14,437 nucleotides of DNA, taken from Candidatus Aquidulcis sp. (GTDB lineage: Bacteria > Chloroflexota > Anaerolineae > Anaerolineales > E44-bin32). This document shows, in pieces, positions 5,460 to 12,126 of the stretch (its first letter is position 1; the number at the start of each line of letters is the position of its first letter). The translations under genes were made by a program, and so were the position numbers. The DNA is taken from the NCBI GenBank assembly GCA_020723365.1, contig DYJB01000025.1, positions 1 through 14,437 on the forward strand, in the 5' to 3' direction. The notes beneath the pieces were generated by a model. The model made no database searches. It worked only from the letters and a program-made list of their open reading frames with translations, and had not been told where the DNA came from.

Positions 5460-6968
5460 ATGAAGGATCTCGTCCTGGCCCTCGACCAGGGAACCACCTC
5501 CTCCCGAGCCATTCTGTTCGACGCCGCCGGCTCTCAGCTGGCCGTCGACCAGCAGGAGTTCCCGCAGCTCTATCCCCGGCCTGGATGGGTGGAGCACGAT
5601 CCCGAAGCCATCTGGTCGTCGCAGATCGGGACGGCCCGGTCCGTCATCGCCCGCGCCGGCGTCGCCCCGGGGCGTCTGGCCGCCATCGGGGTGACGAATC
5701 AGCGCGAGACGACGCTGCTGTGGGACCGGCGCACCGGCGCCCCGCTCTACAACGCCATCGTCTGGCAGTGCCGGCGAACGGCGCCGCTGTGCGACCAGCT
5801 CAAGGCCGAGGGGTTCGACAGCCTGGTACGCGAGCGCACCGGCCTCGTGCTCGACGCCTACTTCTCCGGCACCAAGCTTGCCTGGCTGCTCGACAACGTG
5901 CCGCAGGCGCGCGCGCGCGCCGAACGGGGCGAGCTGGCCTTCGGCACCGTCGATACCTACCTGATCTGGCGCCTGACCGGCGGCCGCGCGCACGTCACCG
6001 ACGTCTCGAACGCCTCACGCACGATGCTCTTCGACATCCACAAACTGGCGTGGGATGATGACATCCTGGCCCGGCTCGGCATCCCCCGATCCCTGCTGCC
6101 TCAGGTCCGCGCCTCGTCCGAGATCTACGGCGAAACGGATCCGGCACTGCTGGGCGCCGCCATCCCCATCGCCGGCGATGCCGGCGACCAGCAGGCAGCC
6201 CTCTTCGGACAGGCGTGCTTTCAGCCCGGCATGGCCAAGAACACCTACGGCACGGGGTGCTTCCTGCTGCTGAACACCGGCTCCGAGGCGGTCCCGTCGA
6301 AGCAGGGCTTGCTGACGACCGTTGGCTGGCAGCAAGGGCCGAACGCCCCCGGCGAGACGACCTACTGCCTGGAGGGCAGCGTGTTCATCGCCGGCGCAGC
6401 CATCCAGTGGCTGCGCGACGGCCTGCACCTGATCTCCGCCAGTGCCGAGATCGAGCCCTTGGCCGCCGCCGTCCCGGACAGCGGCGGTGTGGCCTTCGTG
6501 CCGGCCTTCGTCGGCCTGGGCGCGCCGTACTGGGATCCCTACGCCCGCGGCACCATCGTCGGCCTGACGCGCGGGTCGACCGCCGGGCATCTGGCGCGCG
6601 CCGCCCTCGAGTCCATTGCCTTCCAATCCACCGATGTGCTCGAGGTGATGGCCAGCGAGTCCGGGCGGGCCATCGAGTCGCTGCGGGTCGATGGCGGCGC
6701 AGCCCGCAACGACCTGCTGATGCAGTTCCAGGCCGATATGCTCGGGCGGCCGGTCCAGCGGCCCGTGGTGACCGAGACGACGGCCCTCGGCGCCGCGTAC
6801 CTTGCCGGCTTGGCGACCGGATTGTGGCAGTCGCCCGGCCAGATCGCATCCAGCTGGAAACTCGACCGCGAGTACCTGCCGCGCTTCAGCCAGGATGAGC
6901 GCGCCGTCCGCCTCGCGTTCTGGCACCGCGCCGTCGAGCGCAGCCGCCAATGGGCGAGCGAAGGATGA
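5460..6968 (+). CDS. glpK: Glycerol kinase
   Basis: GlpK phosphorylates glycerol to sn-glycerol 3-phosphate with ATP, trapping it in the cytosol. The 502-residue length equals that of the E. coli enzyme. Conserved FGGY-kinase blocks are all present: ALDQGTTSSR (7-16), RPGWVEHDP, NQRETT with R82-E83, and TVDTYLIWRLTGG. They continue with GDAGDQQAALFG with catalytic Asp243, KNTYGTGCFLLLNTG, EGSVFIAGAAIQWLRDGL, and the C-terminal LRVDGGAARNDLLMQFQAD. Near residues 228-232 the sequence is PALLG. There is no counterpart of the phospho-histidine loop (YHFFG) of Firmicutes, nor of the GGTR fructose-bisphosphate loop of E. coli. A GGAGGT site lies just before the ATG. It heads the glycerol array; the GNAT gene follows 10 bases later with its ribosome site on the glpK stop codon. 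Confidence 0.96.
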   Translation: MKDLVLALDQGTTSSRAILFDAAGSQLAVDQQEFPQLYPRPGWVEHDPEAIWSSQIGTARSVIARAGVAPGRLAAIGVTNQRETTLLWDRRTGAPLYNAIVWQCRRTAPLCDQLKAEGFDSLVRERTGLVLDAYFSGTKLAWLLDNVPQARARAERGELAFGTVDTYLIWRLTGGRAHVTDVSNASRTMLFDIHKLAWDDDILARLGIPRSLLPQVRASSEIYGETDPALLGAAIPIAGDAGDQQAALFGQACFQPGMAKNTYGTGCFLLLNTGSEAVPSKQGLLTTVGWQQGPNAPGETTYCLEGSVFIAGAAIQWLRDGLHLISASAEIEPLAAAVPDSGGVAFVPAFVGLGAPYWDPYARGTIVGLTRGSTAGHLARAALESIAFQSTDVLEVMASESGRAIESLRVDGGAARNDLLMQFQADMLGRPVQRPVVTETTALGAAYLAGLATGLWQSPGQIASSWKLDREYLPRFSQDERAVRLAFWHRAVERSRQWASEG

Positions 6969-6978
6969 GGGACGCCCC

Positions 6979-7467
6979 ATGACGATCCAAATCATCCGTA
7001 CGCCCCACCCCCCCGATTCGCTCCTGGCGCAGATCGGCGAGCTGCTCGGGGCTGAGGGCGCCCCGAGCGATGTGGCCACGATGGCGCGGCGCCTGTCGCT
7101 CCTCCCGCGCGAGGACCGCATCCTGATGGCGCTGGAGGGCGACCGCCTGCTTGGCTTCGCGCACCTGCGCATCACGCGCGACCTGGCAGCCGAGGAGGCC
7201 GCCGAAGTGGTCGCCATCGTCGTGCGCCCCGACCATCGGCGGCGGGGTATCGGACGAATGCTCATCGCCGCCGCCGAGACCTGGGCCCGGCAGTCTGCAC
7301 GAGCCCGGCTCCTGCTGCGCACCGACGTCGTGCGCACACCCGCGCACGCCTTCTGTGTCGCACTGGGCTACAAGAAAGCCGCGACGAGCATCGACTTCGT
7401 GCGCGATCTGGGACTCGAACGCCGCGCCGATCTTCCGACGGTGCCGCCCCCTGCCGGCGCCCGTTGA
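6979..7467 (+). CDS. GNAT-family N-acetyltransferase
   Basis: A 162-residue single-domain GNAT protein, expected to transfer an acetyl group from acetyl-CoA to an amine on a small molecule, peptide or protein. Motif A reads EVVAIVVRPDHRRRGIGRMLIAAAETWA (about 76-103), with the pyrophosphate-binding RRRGIG at 87-92. Motif B reads AHAFCVALGYKKA (122-134). The start ATG at 6979 has GAGGGA six bases upstream, overlapping the glpK stop codon, so the two are coupled. The reading frame is open for 59 codons further upstream, but that part overlaps glpK and is a shadow. The TGA stop overlaps the -35 of the glpA promoter. Its placement between glpK and glpA is not standard. Acetylation of GlpK or of a glycerol-derived metabolite is a guess; the substrate is unknown. 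Confidence 0.88.
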   Translation: MTIQIIRTPHPPDSLLAQIGELLGAEGAPSDVATMARRLSLLPREDRILMALEGDRLLGFAHLRITRDLAAEEAAEVVAIVVRPDHRRRGIGRMLIAAAETWARQSARARLLLRTDVVRTPAHAFCVALGYKKAATSIDFVRDLGLERRADLPTVPPPAGAR

Positions 7468-7491
7468 CAGGCGTGGGGTCTGTGGGACAAT
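7464..7491 (+). promoter_or_regulatory. Promoter of a probable leaderless glpABC transcript
   Basis: A perfect TTGACA (7464-7469), overlapping the GNAT stop codon, is followed after 16 bases by GACAAT (7486-7491, four of six matches). The -10 ends nine bases before the glpA ATG at 7501, so transcription should start within about three bases of the start codon. No Shine-Dalgarno sequence lies in the 33 bases between the GNAT stop and glpA. Together these point to a leaderless mRNA. Confidence 0.65.
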
Positions 7492-7500
7492 CCGACTGAC

Positions 7501-9057
7501 ATGCCGTCCCTTTCAACCCAACTCATCGTCATCGGCGGCGGCGCCACCGGCCTGGGTGTCGCGTGGGATGCCTGCCTTCGAGGCATCAAGGTCGTCCTGG
7601 TCGAGCAATCGGACCTGGGACAGGGCACCTCCGGCCGCTACCACGGCTTGCTCCATTCCGGCGGGCGCTACGTCCTCTCCGATCCGCCATCCGCCACCGA
7701 CTGCGCCCGCGAGAACGAGATCCTGCGCCGCCTGGCCCCGACGACGATCGAAGACACCGGCGGTCTGTTCGTATCCGCCCCGGCCGATCCACCGGACTTT
7801 CCCGACCGCTGGCTGACGGCATGCCAGGCCACGGGCGTCCCCGCCCACGAGATCAGCCGGGCTTCCGTCCTGCAGCGCGAGCCGCTGCTCTCCCCCAATC
7901 TGGTTCGCTGCTTCGAAGTGCTCGACGCCTCGCTCGACTCCTTCGACCTGCTGCACCTGCTGTGCGCAGCCCTCCGCGCCCGCGGCGGACAGGTCTGGCT
8001 GCGTCACCGCGTCGAGCGCCTGGTTCAGCGTCAAGGCGCCATCGTGGGGGCCGAGGTGTTGGACCTGGCGACCGGCGAACGAGCGTCCATCGGCGCGCAG
8101 GTGGTTGTCAACGCTGCCGGCCCTTGGGCCCGCTCGGTCGCCTCGCTGGCGGGCGTCGATCTGCCGATCGCCCTCGGACGGGGCGCCATGCTGGCCATGG
8201 CATCCCGACTCGTCAGCACCGTCGTCAACCGCTGCAAGCCCCCTTCCGATGGAGACATCCTCGTCCCCGTGGGGACGGTCTCGATCCTGGGAACGACCGA
8301 CGAGCCTGTCGAGACGCCCGATGATCTGACCATCGCTCCCTGGGAGATCGACCTGCTCCTGGCCGAGGCCGAAATCCTTGTACCCGGCATCGCCGGCCAC
8401 CGCGCCCTGCGCGCCTGGTCCGGGATACGCCCGCTCTACCGACCCGCCCCGGCCGCCGGCGCCGCAACCCGCCTCCTGCCGCGGGCCCACACCATCCTCG
8501 ATCACGGGGAGACGCACGGCGTGCGCGGCTTTGTCAGCGTCATCGGCGGCAAGCTGACGACATTCCGGCTGATGGCCGAGCAGGTCCTGCAGGTGATCGC
8601 CCCGCAGCTTGGGTCCGACACGAGCTGCAGCACTGCCACAACCCCCCTGGAACCGTCGGAACGCCGCAAGTTCCATCAACTCCCCGGCCGGCTCGAGCGA
8701 GTGGAACGCACGCAGGGCGCTCCTCCCGCGCAGCTCCTGTGCGAGTGCGAACTGATCACGCGTTCGGATCTCGAGACGGCGCTGGGTGCCATCGAGGCGC
8801 CGGATCTCGACGACCTGCGCCGCGACCTCCGGCTGGGGATGGGGCCGTGTCAGGCCGCCTTCTGCGGGTACCGCGCCGCCGGCCTGGCCCTGCGCCGACT
8901 GGGCGCGCCGGCCGATGGCGGGCTCACTCCCTTCCTACACGAGCGCTGGCGCGGCCTGCGGCCGCTCGGCTGGGGGCATACGCTGCGCCAGATGGAGTTC
9001 GGGCGGCGCGTCGCTCTCGAACTGCTCGGGCTGGTCGAGCCCGCGGAGACGTCGTGA
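7501..9057 (+). CDS. glpA: Anaerobic glycerol-3-phosphate dehydrogenase, FAD subunit A
   Basis: The catalytic flavoprotein of the GlpABC complex, oxidising sn-glycerol 3-phosphate to dihydroxyacetone phosphate at the inner face of the membrane. At 518 residues it is close to E. coli GlpA (about 540). The FAD-binding Rossmann motif is IVIGGGATGLGVAWDA (9-24). The substrate region GTSGRYHGLLHSGGRYV (42-58) and the C-proximal GFVSVIGGKLTTFRLMAE are typical of DAO-fold G3P dehydrogenases. A C-terminal BFD-like [2Fe-2S] domain carries C414-x-C416 and C450-x4-C455, in LLCECELIT and GMGPCQAAFC. This domain separates GlpA-type enzymes from aerobic GlpD. The gene overlaps glpB by four bases (GTGA) and appears to start a leaderless transcript. 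Confidence 0.94.
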   Translation: MPSLSTQLIVIGGGATGLGVAWDACLRGIKVVLVEQSDLGQGTSGRYHGLLHSGGRYVLSDPPSATDCARENEILRRLAPTTIEDTGGLFVSAPADPPDFPDRWLTACQATGVPAHEISRASVLQREPLLSPNLVRCFEVLDASLDSFDLLHLLCAALRARGGQVWLRHRVERLVQRQGAIVGAEVLDLATGERASIGAQVVVNAAGPWARSVASLAGVDLPIALGRGAMLAMASRLVSTVVNRCKPPSDGDILVPVGTVSILGTTDEPVETPDDLTIAPWEIDLLLAEAEILVPGIAGHRALRAWSGIRPLYRPAPAAGAATRLLPRAHTILDHGETHGVRGFVSVIGGKLTTFRLMAEQVLQVIAPQLGSDTSCSTATTPLEPSERRKFHQLPGRLERVERTQGAPPAQLLCECELITRSDLETALGAIEAPDLDDLRRDLRLGMGPCQAAFCGYRAAGLALRRLGAPADGGLTPFLHERWRGLRPLGWGHTLRQMEFGRRVALELLGLVEPAETS

Positions 9058-10280
9058 CCGACCTGATCGTCGTTGGCGCCGGCCTGACCGGGCTCTTTGC
9101 TGCGTGGCAAGCCGCCCGACGCGGGGCGCAGTGCATGCTCGTCACCGCCGGACGCGGTGGGCTCGAGCTCTCCAGCGGCTGCCTCGGGATCGCCTCCTCC
9201 GGGCCTCCCCTCAGGCAGGTCGCCAAGGCCCCGCTCCCGCACCCGTACGCCCTCGTGGGTCTGGATGCGCTCCGCCGCGCCGTTGACGATCTGCTGGAGT
9301 TGCTGGAAGCCTCCAACCTGCCCTACGCCGGAGGCCTCGAATCCAATCTCGAGCTGCCAACGGCAGCCGGCGGGACAGCCTGCGCGGCCTATGCCCCCCG
9401 CTCACTGGCCCGTTTTCTCGATGCCGGCGCCGGCCCGGTCACACTGGCCGGATTCACGGGCTTCCGCGATTTCGATTCGGTCCTGGCTTCCAACCGCCTC
9501 TCGGCGCGCCTCCAGCGACCGGTCGCAGCCGCCGATCTGCCCCTGCCTGGATCGCTGCCCCTGCGCGACCTGTATTCCACGGACCTGGCGCGCCGCTTCG
9601 AAGATCCCGACTGGCGGGCGCAGGCCTGTGCCGCCTGGCGCCCGATCTTGATCGGCGTGCGCCACCTTGGCCTGCCCGCGGTGCTCGGCTTCCGGCAGCA
9701 TGCCTCGGTGATCGCCGCCATCGAGGAGTTGCTCGAACTGACGGTTTTCGAGATCCCCACCCTCCCGCCCTGCCTTCCCGGCCTGCGCCTGGAGTCCGTG
9801 CTGCGCGAAGCCTGTCTCGCAGGCGGGGTGGACTTGATCGAGGGCGCCACAGCGATTGGGCGCGTCGACGGGCGGAACGCGGTCACGCGGGCGGCCGGCA
9901 TTGTGGCCCAGACGGCCGGCGGCCCGCAGGTCATCGACGCCGGCGCAGTCCTGCTCGCCACCGGCGACCTGCTCCACGGCGGCCTCGTGGCGCGTCAGAG
10001 CGGTCGCCTGCAGGAAAGCGTCTTCGATCTTCCGGTCGTGCACAGCTCCAACCGATCGACCTGGACCGCCCCCCACTTCAGCGATCCTCAGCCGTACGCC
10101 ACGTTCGGGCTGCGCGTGGATGCGCGCATGCGGCCGTTGGGCGCCGATGGCGCCCCGCTGATGCAGAACCTGTTCGCCGCCGGAGGCATTCTCGCCGGCG
10201 CGCGCCGAACGGAGGAAGGTTCACGACAGGGCATTGGTCTGGCGACCGCATGGCGGGCCGTGGAGTCGGCGCTGCCATGA
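9054..10280 (+). CDS. glpB: Anaerobic glycerol-3-phosphate dehydrogenase, subunit B
   Basis: GlpB is the second soluble flavoprotein-like subunit; it forms the GlpAB dimer that passes electrons to GlpC. It has 408 residues (E. coli about 419). The N-terminus reads TDLIVVGAGLTGLFAAWQAA, a dinucleotide-binding fold, then TAGRGGLELSSGCLGIAS, matching the GlpB signature of a Ser-Ser-Gly shortly after the Rossmann unit. The C-terminal NLFAAGGILAGARRTEEGSRQGIGLATAW is the conserved second FAD-contact region. GTG at 9054 is chosen because it gives the expected N-terminus and a four-base overlap with the glpA stop. The frame is open further upstream inside glpA, but that part has no family similarity. 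It overlaps glpC by ATGA. Confidence 0.92.
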   Translation: MTDLIVVGAGLTGLFAAWQAARRGAQCMLVTAGRGGLELSSGCLGIASSGPPLRQVAKAPLPHPYALVGLDALRRAVDDLLELLEASNLPYAGGLESNLELPTAAGGTACAAYAPRSLARFLDAGAGPVTLAGFTGFRDFDSVLASNRLSARLQRPVAAADLPLPGSLPLRDLYSTDLARRFEDPDWRAQACAAWRPILIGVRHLGLPAVLGFRQHASVIAAIEELLELTVFEIPTLPPCLPGLRLESVLREACLAGGVDLIEGATAIGRVDGRNAVTRAAGIVAQTAGGPQVIDAGAVLLATGDLLHGGLVARQSGRLQESVFDLPVVHSSNRSTWTAPHFSDPQPYATFGLRVDARMRPLGADGAPLMQNLFAAGGILAGARRTEEGSRQGIGLATAWRAVESALP

Positions 10281-11500
10281 CGACATCCACACCGACGCTG
10301 AGCGCCGATCTGTGCCTCAAGTGCAATATCTGCACGGCCGCCTGCCCGGTGGCGGCCGTCACGGAGCTTTTCCCGGGGCCCAAAGCCGTCGGTCCGCAGG
10401 CGCAGCGCTTCCGGCATCCGCGGCTGCCCTCGCCGGACCTGTCGGTATCCTGGTGCTCAGGCTGCGGGACGTGCACCCGCGTCTGCCCGCATGGCGTCGC
10501 CATCGCCGAGATCAACATCCAGGCCAAGGCCCGCCTGGCCGAAGAGCATGCTCCCCCCCTGCGCGACCACGTCATCTCGCGCCCCGAGTGGCTTGGTTTC
10601 GCCGGCAGCCTGGCGGCGCCCATCGCCAATCCTCTGCTGCGCCTCGGCGCCGCCCGCTGGGCTTTGGAGAAAACCCTGGGGATCGATCGCCACGCACCCA
10701 TGCCGCCCTTCGCCCGGCGCACGCTGCGCTCCCGGCGGCGCCAGCGCGTCGTCAAGGCCGTCCCGGCCGATCCGACGAATGTCGTCGCCTACTACCACGG
10801 GTGCAGCACGAACTACTATGAGCCCGACCTGGGTGACAAGGCGATCGCCGTCCTCGAGCGTTTGGGCTGTCGGGTCGTCCTGCCCCCGCAGCGCTGCTGC
10901 GGCCTGCCGATGCAGTCCAACGGCTTCTTCGACGCAGCGCGGCGCCAGGCGGCCACCAACATCCGTTTGCTCGTGCCGTACGCGCGCGCCGGCATCCCCA
11001 TCGTCGGCACCTCGACCTCGTGTACGTTGGCCCTCAAACACGACTACCGCGTCATCCTGGGCGTCGAGGGTGAGGAAGCGGAGATCGTCGCCCGGGGGAC
11101 CTTCGACATCTTCGAGTTCATCGCCGGCCGCTTGGAGGGCGCGCTCGACGCGTTCGACTTCGCGCCGGTTGAGGCCACCGCCCTGTACCACCCGCCCTGC
11201 CAGCTCAAGAGCCATTTCATGGGGACGCCGGCGCTCCGTGTCCTGCGCCGCATCCCCGGCCTGAGCATCACCCTCTCACAGTCGGAATGCTGCGGCATCG
11301 CCGGCACGTACGGCCTGAAGCATGAGAAGTTCGCCGTCGCGCAGGCCGTCGGCGCCGGGCTCTTCCGCCAGACGGCGCAGCTGGACCCGGAGTTCGTGCT
11401 GAGCGACTCCGAGACCTGCCGCTGGTGGCTCGAGCAGCACACCCGTCACAAGGTCATCCACCCCATCGAGCTCCTCGCCCGCTCGATGCGCCTGGCATGA
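10277..11500 (+). CDS. glpC: Anaerobic glycerol-3-phosphate dehydrogenase, iron-sulfur subunit C
   Basis: GlpC anchors GlpAB to the membrane and relays electrons to quinone. In 407 residues it shows two [4Fe-4S] ferredoxin motifs, C13-LK-C-NI-C-TAA-C23 and C60-SG-C-GT-C-TRV-C70, with Pro after each last Cys. Two cysteine-rich CCG domains (heterodisulfide-reductase HdrB type) follow: HGC176 with CCG at 207-209, and HPPC308 with CCG at 338-340. There are no clear transmembrane helices, as in other GlpC proteins, so membrane attachment is presumably peripheral. The ATG at 10277 overlaps the glpB stop and gives the expected short N-terminus; an upstream in-frame ATG at 10250 lies inside glpB. It overlaps the histidine phosphatase gene by ATGA. 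Confidence 0.92.
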   Translation: MTTSTPTLSADLCLKCNICTAACPVAAVTELFPGPKAVGPQAQRFRHPRLPSPDLSVSWCSGCGTCTRVCPHGVAIAEINIQAKARLAEEHAPPLRDHVISRPEWLGFAGSLAAPIANPLLRLGAARWALEKTLGIDRHAPMPPFARRTLRSRRRQRVVKAVPADPTNVVAYYHGCSTNYYEPDLGDKAIAVLERLGCRVVLPPQRCCGLPMQSNGFFDAARRQAATNIRLLVPYARAGIPIVGTSTSCTLALKHDYRVILGVEGEEAEIVARGTFDIFEFIAGRLEGALDAFDFAPVEATALYHPPCQLKSHFMGTPALRVLRRIPGLSITLSQSECCGIAGTYGLKHEKFAVAQAVGAGLFRQTAQLDPEFVLSDSETCRWWLEQHTRHKVIHPIELLARSMRLA

Positions 11501-12126
11501 CGCATCAACTCACGCTGGTCCGGCATGGCCAGTCCGTCGCCAACCGCGACGGCATCGTTCAGGGTCATCTCGACTCACCCCTATCCGATCTCGGACGACG
11601 CCAGGCGGAGGCGCTGGCCTCAGCCTGGAGGGCCGACGGGGTACGCTTCGATCACCTGCTCTCGAGCCCGCTGCTGCGCGCCCGCCAGACGGCCGAGATC
11701 TTCGCCCTGAGCCTCGGCCTCGACCTCGAAACGGATCCAGTCTGGATGGAGCGCGACCTCGGGCGGGGGCAGGGCATGCTCCTGGCGGACTTCCTGGATG
11801 CCAGTCACCGGATGCCGGCCTCCACGCCCTTCCAGCCGACCTTTGAGAGCGGAGAGAGCGCCTGGGAGCTTCATGCCCGTGCGGCCCGCGCCCTCCAGGG
11901 AATCGTCAACGGGCCGGCGAGCGGGTACCTGATCGTGTCGCATGGGGGCCTGCTCAACGCCGTCCTGCGCGTTGCGCTCGGCATCCCACCCACGGCGCAG
12001 CGGGCGCCGCGCTTCCACTTCTCCAACGGCGGCTACGCCCGCATCGGCATGGCCGCCGACGGATCCTGGACGCTTGCGGATCTGGTCAATCCGCCTTCAG
12101 ACGCGCCCGAGGAAGACGAGGCATGA
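11497..12126 (+). CDS. Histidine phosphatase (phosphoglycerate-mutase-like) family protein
   Basis: A 209-residue cytosolic phosphohydrolase of the histidine phosphatase superfamily, acting through a phosphohistidine intermediate. The signature LTLVRHGQS gives R9 and nucleophile H10. SSPLLRARQTAEIF supplies the phosphate-binding R61. E85 in WMERDLG is the likely acid, and H149 in IVSHGGLLNAV is the second catalytic histidine. The set is complete, so an active phosphatase is expected. The substrate is not evident; relatives include cofactor-dependent mutases, alpha-ribazole phosphatase (CobC) and broad small-molecule phosphatases. It overlaps glpC and the next gene by ATGA on both sides, so it is made together with the glycerol-3-phosphate dehydrogenase. 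Action on a glycerol-derived phosphate is inference only. The C-terminus is acidic (EEDE). Confidence 0.87.
   Translation: MTHQLTLVRHGQSVANRDGIVQGHLDSPLSDLGRRQAEALASAWRADGVRFDHLLSSPLLRARQTAEIFALSLGLDLETDPVWMERDLGRGQGMLLADFLDASHRMPASTPFQPTFESGESAWELHARAARALQGIVNGPASGYLIVSHGGLLNAVLRVALGIPPTAQRAPRFHFSNGGYARIGMAADGSWTLADLVNPPSDAPEEDEA

Noticed and set aside
5907..5920. GC dinucleotide run (seven repeats) inside glpK
   Set aside because: It encodes an Ala-Arg stretch in a variable part of the kinase and the frame is intact. Phase variation is possible in principle, but the run is short and nothing supports it.
5163..5993. Minus-strand open frame (276 codons) over the divergent spacer and the start of glpK
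   Set aside because: It crosses the promoter region and the glpK start and has no family features; it is a shadow frame.
7465..7500. Selenocysteine read-through of the GNAT TGA stop
   Set aside because: SelB is nearby, but the GNAT domain is complete at the stop, there is no SECIS-like hairpin just downstream, and the TGA overlaps a promoter -35.
7513..8679. Minus-strand open frame (388 codons) opposite glpA
   Set aside because: The composition is low-complexity and no motif is visible; glpA is certain on the other strand.
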